Below are positions 47,449 to 56,180 of a DNA stretch of 64,000 nt, in pieces; position 1 is the first letter of the stretch; every line of letters starts with the position of its first letter. The position numbers and the translations under genes were made by a program. The notes under the pieces were generated by a model. The model saw only the letters and a list, made by a program, of their open reading frames with translations. It was not told where the DNA came from and ran no database searches. This DNA is from Clostridium swellfunianum (GTDB lineage: Bacteria > Bacillota > Clostridia > Clostridiales > Clostridiaceae), in contig NZ_JAMOFV010000006.1 in NCBI RefSeq assembly GCF_023656515.1, positions 1,089,353-1,153,352 of the forward strand. The letters run 5' to 3'.

Positions 47449-48441
47449 ATGACAAAGATGGGATTGGTATTTGCCGGGGGCGGAGGCAAGGGAGCTTATC
47501 AAATAGGAGCTTGGAAAGCGCTTAAGACCTATGGAATTGATAAAGATATAAAAGCTGTTTCGGGAACCTCAATAGGAGCCCTAAATGCTATGTTGTTTTT
47601 GCAGGAAAAGTACGATGAGGCAGAGGATATATGGATTAATATATCTCAGGAGAAAATGCTTCCTATAGACGAAAAGCTTATACTTAGAAATTTATATTTT
47701 ATTCGAAAAACTAAAAATAACCTGAGAAATCTTTTGGAGATGGATGAGAAGCTAAAGGAATATGGAACTGTTTCAAGGGCGGGGCTTGAGGAACTCATTG
47801 AAAAATATGTGGACTATGATTTGCTGAATACCGCGGGTAAGGAATGTTATGTATGCTGCTCTGAGGTTCCAGAGGTGAAGGCAGAGTATTTTAATATTAA
47901 GGATTTTAAGACAGAGTCATTAAAAACTCTTTTATATGCTACTTCTGCTATACCTCTCGTATTTGAAAAAGAGTGCATAAATGAGAAGTGGTATATGGAC
48001 GGTGGACTTGTAGACAATATTCCTGTTAAGCCTCTCTACGATGCTGGCTGCGATATAATAATCGTTATATATTTCAACAAAAGAAGACGAATTGACAAAA
48101 GCTTGTATCCGAACGCAAAGATAATAGAAATGCTTCCTTCAAAGGATTTGGGAGGATGGCTTAGAGGAACCCTGAATTTCTCAAAGCATGATGCTATAGA
48201 TAGAATTCTTGAAGGTTACAAGGATGGGATAGCAATTTTTGGGGAGGTCTTTGCGGGCTACCATAGTGGTAAAGATATGGGTGAATTCATAAGTGAAAAT
48301 TATGAAGGCATAAGTAAAAACCTAGAAATACTGATGCTCCAAAAGCAAACTATGGATGATGAATTCAGAAAGCTGAAGCAGCTAATGAATCTAAACAACG
48401 GCTTTAGAGAAGTAAGAAAGTTGAAAAGAATGGATGTTTAA
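47449..48441 (+). CDS. Patatin-like phospholipase
   Basis: 330 residues from the ATG at 47449 (AGGTGA upstream; the frame is open to a GTG at 47437). The oxyanion motif is GGGGKGAYQIG, the nucleophile serine lies in GTSIGALN (G-x-S-x-G), and the catalytic aspartate is in MDGGLVDNIPVKP. This gives the Ser-Asp dyad of patatin hydrolases, which cleave acyl chains from membrane lipids. There is no signal peptide, so it acts in the cytoplasm or at the inner membrane face. It stands alone between the tRNA and the TPP riboswitch. Confidence 0.9.
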   Translation: MTKMGLVFAGGGGKGAYQIGAWKALKTYGIDKDIKAVSGTSIGALNAMLFLQEKYDEAEDIWINISQEKMLPIDEKLILRNLYFIRKTKNNLRNLLEMDEKLKEYGTVSRAGLEELIEKYVDYDLLNTAGKECYVCCSEVPEVKAEYFNIKDFKTESLKTLLYATSAIPLVFEKECINEKWYMDGGLVDNIPVKPLYDAGCDIIIVIYFNKRRRIDKSLYPNAKIIEMLPSKDLGGWLRGTLNFSKHDAIDRILEGYKDGIAIFGEVFAGYHSGKDMGEFISENYEGISKNLEILMLQKQTMDDEFRKLKQLMNLNNGFREVRKLKRMDV

Positions 48442-48523
48442 CTATTGGATAATGGATAATTTATAGTTGAAAGTATTTATTTGACATGCTATGATTAAGG
48501 TGTAAAAATTAATATCGTTTTTG

Positions 48524-48622
48524 ACACAGGGGTGTTGGATAGGCCAACTGAGATTAAGAACCATAATTCTTTGACCCTATGAACCTGAACTGGGTAATAC
48601 CAGCGTAGGAAGATGTTTGTAG
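48524..48622 (+). promoter_or_regulatory. TPP riboswitch (THI element)
   Basis: The conserved parts are in order: GGGGTG (48529-48534), CTGAGA (48548-48553), ACCCTATGAACCTGA, and TGGGTAATACCAGCGTAGGAA (48591-48611). A promoter-like TTGACA lies at 48481. Binding of thiamine pyrophosphate should favour the terminator at 48656-48685 and switch off the thiD-cytX-thiM-thiE operon. Confidence 0.96.
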
Positions 48623-48655
48623 TGTATTATTATTAGCTAGTAGTACAAGATTTTT

Positions 48656-48686
48656 AGCACGAATCCTATGGATTCGTGCTTTTTAT
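48656..48686 (+). terminator. Riboswitch-controlled terminator
   Basis: AGCACGAATCC (48656-48666) pairs perfectly with GGATTCGTGCT (48670-48680) around TAT, followed by TTTTATTTTTT. Confidence 0.9.
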
Positions 48687-48816
48687 TTTTTGATTATTTT
48701 AGTAAGCACTGCATGAGGAAACTTAAAATCTACATAATGCTCAAGGTATTAGATTAGTCAAAGTTGTTTCGTGCCAATAAGGATACTTAATTAGTTTAAT
48801 GAAAGGTGGAGAAGAA

Positions 48817-49641
48817 ATGAAAAAGGTATTGACTATTGCGGGTTCTGACAGCTGTGGAGGTGCAGGAATACAGGCAGATTTGAAAGCCTTTAGTGCTAAT
48901 GGAGTATATGGAATGAGTGTTATTGCCGCTATAACTGCGCAGAATACTCAAGGGGTCTTCGCTGTTCAGGATATAGATGAGGAAATAATTAAAGCGCAGA
49001 TTGATGCTATTTTTACAGATATAGAAGTGGATGCAGTAAAGATAGGAATGGTTTCTATAGCTTCAACAATTAATGCTATAAGTCATAAGCTTCAGCAATA
49101 CAAGGCTCAAAGAATTGTGCTTGACCCTGTAATGATATCAAAAAGTGGATATGCTCTTTTAAAGCCAGAGGCTAAAAGTGCTTTAATTAAAAATTTAGTC
49201 CCATACGCTTATGTTATAACTCCTAATATACCTGAAGCCTTAGAGATTTTGAAGGAAGTAGGTTCTAAAATTAAGGTTATAGAAACTGTTGAGCAAATGG
49301 AGGCAGGGGCAAAAGAAATTTATAAGCTTGGTTGCAAAAATGTACTTCTAAAAGGAGGGCATATGGAAGGAGAAGCTGTGGATGTACTTTATGATGGTAA
49401 GGAGCTTACCTATTTTCATTCGGAAAGAATACCTACAAAAAATACCCACGGAACTGGATGCACCTTATCCTCTGCTATAGCTGCAAACCTGGCGCTTGGC
49501 TGTTCTATAAAGGAGGCAGTTAGCAGGGCCAAGCAATATATAACTACAGCTATAGAACATTCCTTAGATATAGGTCATGGCTGTGGACCAACCCATCATT
49601 TTTATGAGCTATATAAGAAAGGAGGATTGCTAAATGATTAA
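48817..49641 (+). CDS. thiD: Hydroxymethylpyrimidine/phosphomethylpyrimidine kinase
   Basis: 274 residues from the ATG at 48817 (AAGGTGGAG upstream; an in-frame ATG lies 18 bases earlier). It is a ribokinase-fold enzyme with [44 protein letters not shown] and [17 protein letters not shown]. It phosphorylates HMP twice to HMP-PP for thiamine synthesis. The end overlaps cytX by eight bases, so the two are translationally coupled. It is the first gene behind the TPP riboswitch. Confidence 0.95.
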   Translation: MKKVLTIAGSDSCGGAGIQADLKAFSANGVYGMSVIAAITAQNTQGVFAVQDIDEEIIKAQIDAIFTDIEVDAVKIGMVSIASTINAISHKLQQYKAQRIVLDPVMISKSGYALLKPEAKSALIKNLVPYAYVITPNIPEALEILKEVGSKIKVIETVEQMEAGAKEIYKLGCKNVLLKGGHMEGEAVDVLYDGKELTYFHSERIPTKNTHGTGCTLSSAIAANLALGCSIKEAVSRAKQYITTAIEHSLDIGHGCGPTHHFYELYKKGGLLND

Positions 49642-50869
49642 TGCTGATGAAAGACTTGGATTTTGGACCTATGTATTTCTTTGGTTTGGAGCTGCAGTTT
49701 CAATTGCAGAAATCTTGACTGGAGGGCTTATAGCTCCACTGGGCTTTAAAACAGGGGTGCTTGCCATTTTACTTGGACACTTAATAGGAACAGGAATTTT
49801 TGTACTAGGTGGAATTATTGGCGCAAGAGAAAAGATACCAGCTATAACTTCAACTGGGATTTCCTTTGGGAGGTATGGGACTTACTTATTTTCTGTTTTG
49901 AATGTACTTCAGCTTATTGGATGGACTGCAGTAATGATAAGATCTGCAGCAAATTCCATAAATCTAATATCAAAAAATTTATGGAACTTTGACAGTATTC
50001 TATTATGCAGCTTATTTATAGGAATTCTTACTGCCCTGTGGATTTGGTTTGGAAAAGCTGGCATGAAAAAGTTAAATACTGCTGCTGTATTATTGCTTTT
50101 TCTCCTTACTTTAGTTCTAGGCTCTATCATATTTAAGGATGCAGCCTTGCTTTCAAAGGCAGCTAGTGAAGGGATTTCCTTTGGAGGAGCAATAGAACTA
50201 AATGTGGTTATGCCACTTTCATGGCTTCCGCTTATAGCTGATTACACACGTTTTGCCAGAAGTGAAAAGAGTGGAGCCTATGGAAGCTTTGTAGGGTATT
50301 TTTTAGGAAGCTCCTGGATGTTTATAATAGGTCTTGGTGCTGCTATTGTATCCAATAATGCTGACCCTTCAGCTATGATGCTTGCTGCCAATTTAGGCAT
50401 TACAGCCCTTGGGATAGTAGTTCTTTCAACAGTAACAACCACCTTCCTGGATGTTTACTCAGCAGGTATTTCCTTTATAAATCTTATGCCTAAAATGAGT
50501 GAAAAAACTATCGGAGTCATAATGGCTGTTGTTGGAACTGTAGTAGCAGTAGTATTTCCTATGGAGAATTATGAAAGCTTTCTATATGCAATAGGTTCAG
50601 TTTTTGCACCGCTGTTTGCGATTGTAATAACAGATTACTTTATCTTAAAGAAAAACACAAAAGTACAACCCGGAATACTTATAAACTGGGGAGCTGTTCT
50701 TATTTGGATTATTGGAATTGGAATTTACTATAGTTTTATTAAGCTAGACTTTTTCTTAGGGGCTACTGCTCCGGTAATGGTTATAACAGGAGTAATATAT
50801 ATTTTGTCATGGAGGATGATTAATAAATGGAAGCTAGTAAAAGAATCTCAAAACTATTATACAAACTAA
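49634..50869 (+). CDS. cytX: CytX-type permease, probable hydroxymethylpyrimidine importer
   Basis: 411 residues with about twelve membrane helices, of the nucleobase-cation-symport 1 family. GFWTYVFLWFGAAVSIAEILTGG and PLSWLPLIADYTRFAR are typical. CytX members located in TPP-controlled operons are thought to import HMP. Here it lies between thiD and thiM under the TPP riboswitch, which supports that substrate. The specificity remains inference. Its last 43 bases overlap thiM. Confidence 0.88.
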   Translation: MINADERLGFWTYVFLWFGAAVSIAEILTGGLIAPLGFKTGVLAILLGHLIGTGIFVLGGIIGAREKIPAITSTGISFGRYGTYLFSVLNVLQLIGWTAVMIRSAANSINLISKNLWNFDSILLCSLFIGILTALWIWFGKAGMKKLNTAAVLLLFLLTLVLGSIIFKDAALLSKAASEGISFGGAIELNVVMPLSWLPLIADYTRFARSEKSGAYGSFVGYFLGSSWMFIIGLGAAIVSNNADPSAMMLAANLGITALGIVVLSTVTTTFLDVYSAGISFINLMPKMSEKTIGVIMAVVGTVVAVVFPMENYESFLYAIGSVFAPLFAIVITDYFILKKNTKVQPGILINWGAVLIWIIGIGIYYSFIKLDFFLGATAPVMVITGVIYILSWRMINKWKLVKESQNYYTN

Positions 50870-51663
50870 GGGAAAAGAAGCCTTTGGTGCATCATTTAAC
50901 AAACTACGTTACAGTTAATGACTGTGCTAATATTACTTTAGCTATTGGTGGCTCACCTGTAATGGCAGATGATATAAATGAGGTTAGGGATATGGTTTCT
51001 TTAGCTTCATCATTAGTAATAAACATAGGAACCCTAAACAGCAGAACTGTTGAAGCTATGCTTGAAGCAGGAAAAAGAGCCAATGAACTAGGCGTACCTG
51101 TAGTTTTAGATCCTGTTGGAGCTGGAGCTACTTCCTATAGAACAGAAACTGCCAAAAGGATAATGAACGAAATAAAACTGTCAGTGATAAGAGGAAACTT
51201 ATCTGAGATAAAAACACTGTATGGTATAGAAGCCCAAACAAGAGGTGTAGATTCTTCAGAAACATTTGAAGGCAAGGATGGTGGGCTTGAAGCTGTAAAG
51301 AAGCTGGCAAAAGACTTTGCGCTTAGGCTTAATACGATAATAGCTATAACCGGCGCAATTGATATAATAACCGATGGAACTATACTTTATTCAGTTGAAA
51401 ATGGACATGAAACAATGTCTAAAATTACAGGAACAGGCTGCATGTGCACATCTCTTATTGGTTCTTATTTAGGTGCGGGAGAGGATAAGCTTTTGGCTGC
51501 CCTTTCAGGAGTTGTATCTATGGGCATAGCAGGGGAAATTGCTTATGAAAGCTTGAATAAAAAAGATGAGGGAACAGGTACACTAAAGGTCAAGCTTATA
51601 GATGCTATATTTAATTTATGTGAGGAAAATTTATGTAAAAGGAGTAAGATAAATGAAGCCTAA
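50827..51663 (+). CDS. thiM: Hydroxyethylthiazole kinase
   Basis: 278 residues, ribokinase fold: PLVHHLTNYVTVNDCANITLAIGGSPVM at the N-terminus, VVLDPVGAGATSYR and the catalytic-loop ITGTGCMCTSLIGSYL. It phosphorylates the thiazole moiety in salvage. The start lies within cytX; GGAGG is 12 bases upstream. The end overlaps thiE by 11 bases. Confidence 0.95.
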   Translation: MEASKRISKLLYKLREKKPLVHHLTNYVTVNDCANITLAIGGSPVMADDINEVRDMVSLASSLVINIGTLNSRTVEAMLEAGKRANELGVPVVLDPVGAGATSYRTETAKRIMNEIKLSVIRGNLSEIKTLYGIEAQTRGVDSSETFEGKDGGLEAVKKLAKDFALRLNTIIAITGAIDIITDGTILYSVENGHETMSKITGTGCMCTSLIGSYLGAGEDKLLAALSGVVSMGIAGEIAYESLNKKDEGTGTLKVKLIDAIFNLCEENLCKRSKINEA

Positions 51664-52279
51664 TATAGATTATAGTCTTTATCTTGTTACCGACAGAGAA
51701 GTTCTGGCTGATAGAGAATTATGTGCTGCTGTAGAGGAAGCTATAAAAGGTGGTGTTACAGCAGTGCAGCTTAGAGAAAAGTGCACAAACTCAGCAGAGT
51801 TCTATGAAATTGCTTCTAAGGTTAAGGCTATAACTGATAAACATAATATACCTTTAATTATTAATGATAGACTCGATATTGCCTTAGCTGTAAATGCTGC
51901 AGGAGTGCACTTAGGACAACAAGATTTACCTGCTAAGCTTGCAAGAGAACTTATTGGGTCTGATAAAATATTGGGAGTTTCTGCAGCAACCTTACAAGAG
52001 GCTAAAACTGCTGCAGAAGATGGCGCAGATTATATTGGTGTCGGTGCTGTATTTCCTACACTTACAAAACAGGACGCTAGAGCTGTTTCTTTAGAGGATT
52101 TAAAGCAAATAAAGAAAAGCGTATCAATTCCTGTTGTAGCAATTGGAGGAATTAATGAAAATAATGTAGAGGGATTAAAAGCTGCAAATATTGATGGAAT
52201 AGCTGTTATCTCTTGTATTCTTGGTAAAAGTGATGTAAGGGCAGCTGCAGAACTTATGAAGAAATTAGTGCAAGTATAA
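51653..52279 (+). CDS. thiE: Thiamine-phosphate synthase
   Basis: 208 residues, TIM barrel. YLVTDREVLADRELCAAVEEAI, VQLREKCTNSAEFYEIA and the phosphate-binding GVGAVFPTLTK are the ThiE motifs. It joins HMP-PP and thiazole phosphate to thiamine phosphate. Together with thiD, cytX and thiM it gives a salvage route; no de novo thiC, thiG or thiS gene is in the window. Confidence 0.95.
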   Translation: MKPNIDYSLYLVTDREVLADRELCAAVEEAIKGGVTAVQLREKCTNSAEFYEIASKVKAITDKHNIPLIINDRLDIALAVNAAGVHLGQQDLPAKLARELIGSDKILGVSAATLQEAKTAAEDGADYIGVGAVFPTLTKQDARAVSLEDLKQIKKSVSIPVVAIGGINENNVEGLKAANIDGIAVISCILGKSDVRAAAELMKKLVQV

Positions 52280-52774
52280 ATTATATAATTCTGCTAATAA
52301 TATCATATTATTGACAACACTTTCTAATATGCTATAGAATAGTATATAAATAAATATTACATGATGAGAAAGAAGAGTAGCGGTAGAAGTTTTAAAGAGA
52401 GGCTGTGGTTGGTGAAAACAGTTAAAGGACTATTGCGAAGGGAGCTTTTGAGTGTTTAAGTTGTAAAGCAGGGCTTTTGCCAACAAGGGTGGAACCGCGG
52501 AAGAATTTCTTTCGTCCCTTGATGGCAAAGGCTTTTTTTATTTACAGCACAAAATAACATGAAGCAAAGAGGGAAAGGAATAGCTGTTTTAAACAACAGC
52601 ATAAAAAGTTAACTTGTTAACTTTTTAAAAATATAAAAATATAACTTTTTAACAATTTATATTCTTATATTGTAATATTCTTTTCTCGTTATGTCTTAAA
52701 CCAATAATTTATGAATGGAAGCGAGTAAGCTTAATTGCTCAGTGCTTCCGACTAAAATAAAAGGAGGAATTATC
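52280..52774. other. Long leader region of glyS
   Basis: The T-box occupies about 52360-52540. The following 230 bases are AT-rich and carry two more hairpins, AAAAAGTTAA/TTAACTTTTT (52603-52626) and GGAAGC/GCTTCC (52717-52749), the second ending 12 bases before the glyS ribosome binding site. No gene lies here. Confidence 0.6.
52360..52540 (+). promoter_or_regulatory. Glycine T-box riboswitch
   Basis: The T-box core AGGGTGGAACCGCG is at 52486-52499. Upstream are the stem I elements GATGAGAAAGAAGAGTAGC (52362-) and AGAGAGGCTGTGGTTGGTGA. A plausible specifier is GGA at 52441-52443, a glycine codon, matching the downstream glyS. The terminator pairs GCTTTTGCCAACAAGGG with CCCTTGATGGCAAAGGC and ends in TTTTTTT (52534-52540). 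Uncharged tRNA-Gly would stabilise the antiterminator. Confidence 0.93.
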
Positions 52775-54166
52775 ATGGCAGTACAAAAAACAATGGATAA
52801 GATCGTAGCCTTGGCAAAAGGCAGAGGCTTTGTGTTTGCGGGCTCAGAGATATACGGAGGTCTTGCAAATGCTTGGGACTACGGTCCGCTTGGTGTTGAG
52901 TTCAAAAACAATGTTAAGAAGGCTTGGTGGAAAAAGTTTGTACAAGAGAGCCCATACAATGTTGGTGTTGACTGTGCTATACTCATGAACAGCCAGGTTT
53001 GGGTAGCCTCAGGTCACGTTGGAGGTTTCTCAGATCCACTTATGGACTGTAAAGATTGTAAGTCAAGATTCAGAGCAGATAAGTTAGTTGAGGACCACAT
53101 GACAGAGCAGGGTGCTGCTGCTGCAAGCGCTGATGGTTGGTCAAATGAACAGCTTAAGGGCTATATAGAAGAGCACAATATAGCTTGCCCTAAGTGCGGT
53201 AAGAAGAACTTTACAGACATAAGAAAGTTCAATCTTATGTTCAAAACCTACATGGGTATAACTGAAGACTCAAAGTCAGAGGTTTATTTAAGACCAGAAA
53301 CAGCACAAGGTATATTTGTTAACTTTAAGAATGTTCAAAGAAGCTCAAGAAAAAAGGTTCCATTTGGTATAGCTCAAGTAGGTAAATCTTTTAGAAATGA
53401 AATAACTCCAGGAAACTTTATATTTAGAACAAGAGAATTTGAGCAGATGGAACTTGAATTTTTCTGCAAGCCTGGAACAGATTTAGAATGGTTCAAATAC
53501 TGGAAGGATTATTGCTGGAGCTTCCTTTTAAATCTTGGCATGAAGCAGGATAACTTAAGAATGAGAGATCACCAAAAGGAAGAGTTGTCCTTCTATAGTA
53601 ACGCAACCTCAGATATAGAATTCCTATTCCCATTCGGATGGGGAGAGCTTTGGGGTATAGCTGACAGAACAGACTATGACCTTAAGAAGCATGCTGAGCA
53701 CTCAGGCGAGGATATGAGCTATATGGATCCAACAACAAATGAAAAATATGTTCCATATTGCATAGAACCATCACTTGGTGCAGACAGAGTTGCTCTTGCA
53801 TTCCTGTGCGATGCCTATGATGAAGAAACCTTAGAAGACGGTGATGTTAGAACAGTGCTTCACCTTCACCCAGCACTTGCGCCATTTAAGGCAGCAATAC
53901 TTCCACTAAGCAAGAAGCTTTCAGAAAAATCTACTGAAGTTTATGATATGCTAAGAAAGAAATTCAACGTAGAATACGATGAAGCAGGAAGCATAGGAAA
54001 GAGATATAGAAGACAAGATGAAATAGGTACTCCATACTGCATAACTATAGACTTTGATACTCTTGAAAATAACACAGTTACTTTAAGAGACAGAGATTCT
54101 ATGCAGCAGGTTAGATTAAACATTGATGAGCTTGAAAAGTTTATTGAAGAAAAGTTAGAGTTTTAA
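52775..54166 (+). CDS. glyS: Glycyl-tRNA synthetase, dimeric type
   Basis: 463 residues from the ATG at 52775 (AAGGAGG upstream). Class II synthetase of the archaeal/eukaryotic-like single-chain type: [23 protein letters not shown], the zinc-ligand pairs CKDCKSRF and CPKCGKK, motif 2 [23 protein letters not shown], motif 3 [10 protein letters not shown], and the anticodon-binding domain at the end. A T-box regulates it in response to tRNA-Gly charging. The frame is open to an upstream ATG at 52715 that is inside the leader hairpin and is not the start. Confidence 0.96.
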   Translation: MAVQKTMDKIVALAKGRGFVFAGSEIYGGLANAWDYGPLGVEFKNNVKKAWWKKFVQESPYNVGVDCAILMNSQVWVASGHVGGFSDPLMDCKDCKSRFRADKLVEDHMTEQGAAAASADGWSNEQLKGYIEEHNIACPKCGKKNFTDIRKFNLMFKTYMGITEDSKSEVYLRPETAQGIFVNFKNVQRSSRKKVPFGIAQVGKSFRNEITPGNFIFRTREFEQMELEFFCKPGTDLEWFKYWKDYCWSFLLNLGMKQDNLRMRDHQKEELSFYSNATSDIEFLFPFGWGELWGIADRTDYDLKKHAEHSGEDMSYMDPTTNEKYVPYCIEPSLGADRVALAFLCDAYDEETLEDGDVRTVLHLHPALAPFKAAILPLSKKLSEKSTEVYDMLRKKFNVEYDEAGSIGKRYRRQDEIGTPYCITIDFDTLENNTVTLRDRDSMQQVRLNIDELEKFIEEKLEF

Positions 54167-54214
54167 TTAATAGCTAGAAATAAATATTTATAATAATACA
54201 ACTTGTATTAGATA

Positions 54215-54261
54215 AAACGCAAAAGCACACTTGAGAGTAAACCAAGTGTGCTTTTGCGTTT
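54215..54261. terminator. Hairpin after glyS, 19-bp perfect stem
   Basis: 54215-54233 pairs perfectly with 54243-54261 around a 9-base loop. The right arm ends in GTTT and no longer T-run follows. Confidence 0.7.
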
Positions 54262-54353
54262 CAAGGTAATTCTGCTGTATTCATCTCTTTCGTAACATTT
54301 TACTACCTTTTGAATAACCTATAAGGGAGATTAATAATACAAGGTGTAATTTT

Positions 54354-55400
54354 ATGAAAAAAGTTTATATCTTTACTTTAATATCACTTGTACTTATATT
54401 TGTGGAAACTCCCTCAAGCCTAATCAACGCTATTCTATATTCCATTGGCATAATTCCTATTGCTATTTTGTTAGGCGACTTTACTTCGGATATATCTGAA
54501 TTGATTGGCGATAAAAAAGGAGGCCTTCTAGCTGCCACTATTGGCAATCTTCCGGAGCTTATGATGGGGCTTTTGTCCATTCGATATGGGATGCTTACAA
54601 TGGTAAAATCCTCTATTATAGGATCAATTATAGGAAACATGCTTTTAGTGCTTGGGATTTCAATATTTTTTGGAGGCATTAAATATAAAGAGCAGGAATT
54701 TAATAAGCTCGTAGCCAGAACAAATTTTAATATGCTGCTGCTTGCAATGTCAGCTATAATCCTTATGGCTTCCTTAAACAGATACAGCACATTAACAGTA
54801 AAAATGTCCTCTGCCATAAGCGTTAAAATGGCAGTAGTACTTATACTGGTTTATATTTTAGGACTTATATTTTCACTGTATACGCATAGTAACTTGTTTG
54901 TAGTTAGTGAAAATAAAGAAGAGATAGAAATAACGAAATCCAAAAATATAAAGGTGCTGTTTATGGGCCTAGTCTTAGAAACGGTACTTCTGTATATCTT
55001 GAGCGAGAAGCTTATTTATAATATTAGGGACATAGTTAATACCTATAAGATTTCTCAGGAGTTCCTAGGAATTATACTTATTCCCATACTAGGCAACATT
55101 GGAGAAAATGTTTCAGCAATAATTAGTGCGCTTAACAATAAGGTGAATTTAAGTTTGGAAATAGCTATAGGCTCCAGCATACAGATGTCTCTATTTGTTA
55201 CCCCGATTTTGATTATATTTGCATTCTTTACAGCAGTACCTATGACTTTCGTATTTACCACCTTTCAAATTATAATTGCACTTATAGCAGTAGGAATGTC
55301 CTTCTTTGTGTTTCAAGATGGAAAAACCTATTGGCTAGAAGGGGCTATACTCATTTCTATCTATGTTATGATAACCATTGGATATTATTATATTGCATAA
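54354..55400 (+). CDS. Calcium/proton exchanger of the CaCA family
   Basis: 348 residues with about eleven helices. The two alpha repeats of the CAX/CaCA superfamily are visible as LLAATIGNLPELMMGLLSI (with the ion-binding glutamate) and ILIPILGNIGENVSAIISAL (the second GNxxE repeat). Such exchangers expel Ca2+ in exchange for H+. It is a single gene with a hairpin on each side. The start ATG has a weak ribosome binding site, but the length is normal for the family. Confidence 0.88.
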   Translation: MKKVYIFTLISLVLIFVETPSSLINAILYSIGIIPIAILLGDFTSDISELIGDKKGGLLAATIGNLPELMMGLLSIRYGMLTMVKSSIIGSIIGNMLLVLGISIFFGGIKYKEQEFNKLVARTNFNMLLLAMSAIILMASLNRYSTLTVKMSSAISVKMAVVLILVYILGLIFSLYTHSNLFVVSENKEEIEITKSKNIKVLFMGLVLETVLLYILSEKLIYNIRDIVNTYKISQEFLGIILIPILGNIGENVSAIISALNNKVNLSLEIAIGSSIQMSLFVTPILIIFAFFTAVPMTFVFTTFQIIIALIAVGMSFFVFQDGKTYWLEGAILISIYVMITIGYYYIA

Positions 55401-55407
55401 TTTTAAA

Positions 55408-55443
55408 TAAAAAAAGACACCGGATATGGGGGTATCCGGTGTC
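55408..55443. terminator. Terminator between convergent genes
   Basis: GACACCGGATA (55416-55426) pairs with TATCCGGTGTC (55433-55443). Seven A precede it (55409-55415), so on the minus strand it has a T-run and ends the leftward gene at 55611. It may also end the exchanger transcript. Confidence 0.75.
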
Positions 55444-55610
55444 AAATGGGGTTTATCATGGGGATATATTATAATATTAAAATATGGGGAATTATATTAA
55501 TGTTTCCTTACGGCACGAGATTAGTATAGCACACATATTTTGTGCTTTACAATAGTAAAACTTAAAGTTTTTATTTTAAATAAATTCGCACAATTTCGAC
55601 ATGAATCTTT

Positions 55611-55946
55611 TTATATTTTAAATAGCAAAAAAGATAAATAGCTTAGCAGTAAACTTATTATCCCAATCAAAAGTGCAACCAGCTTTGATTTTCTGTTGTT
55701 TTTAGATTTGTAAACGATTAGTATAGCACATATAATTCCGACAGGCATGCGAAATTTGTCGTTGATGGTTATGTAGACTAAAGTTAGCAGCCAAATGCCT
55801 AAAAGTTTTAAGGAAATAAAGCGCTCTTCTTGTTGCTTTTTATTTTTTGCTATAAAAATAAAAGGAGAGGATATTAATAATGTTAGTAAAGGCATATTCA
55901 CCACACCTAAGATTAATTCTGTATAGTATATGAAGGATATAACCAT
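55611..55946 (-). CDS. Small hydrophobic protein of unknown function
   Basis: At most 111 residues, with four hydrophobic stretches separated by basic turns (KNKKQQEERF, KSKNNRKSK). An internal ATG at 55895 (MPLLTLLISSP) has a better-placed GGTGTGGTG, so the protein may be 94 residues. Between convergent and divergent genes, it ends at the terminator at 55408. I do not recognise the family. Confidence 0.55.
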   Translation of the reverse strand: MVISFIYYTELILGVVNMPLLTLLISSPFIFIAKNKKQQEERFISLKLLGIWLLTLVYITINDKFRMPVGIICAILIVYKSKNNRKSKLVALLIGIISLLLSYLSFLLFKI

Positions 55947-55982
55947 AAAAATGAAAAAATATATTATATACTCTCCATTAAA

Positions 55983-56012
55983 TTGAAGAATTTAATGGAA
56001 AAGTGGTATAAT
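55983..56012 (+). promoter_or_regulatory. Promoter of murD
   Basis: TTGAAG (55983-55988), an 18-base spacer and TATAAT (56007-56012). The transcript would start near 56019, giving a leader of about 155 bases that carries the 45-bp repeats. Confidence 0.65.
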
Positions 56013-56045
56013 TATAGAAGAGCACTTGTTTATAAAGAAGACATT

Positions 56046-56180
56046 AATAATCCTTATGTGCTTATAAGGAATACAGAAGGCGTAAGAATCGATAATTCTT
56101 ATGGACTTTTTAGGAATACAGGAGGCATAAGAATTGATAATTCTTATGTGCTCTTAAGGAATACAGGAGGGGCATATGAA
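56046..56180 (+). repeat. Three tandem 45-bp repeats in the murD leader
   Basis: Copies start at 56046, 56091 and 56136. Each contains an AATTCTTATG-like start, then TTAAGGAATACAGGAGG. Each copy ends in a ribosome-binding-like AGGAGG (AGAAGG in the first); the third one is the real site of murD. Across the junction of copies 2 and 3, CATAAGAATT (56126-56135) and AATTCTTATG (56139-56148) form a perfect 10-bp hairpin; the copy 1/2 junction forms a weaker one. A mini-ORF TTG...TAA (56134-56157, six codons) follows the second AGGAGG. Confidence 0.85.
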
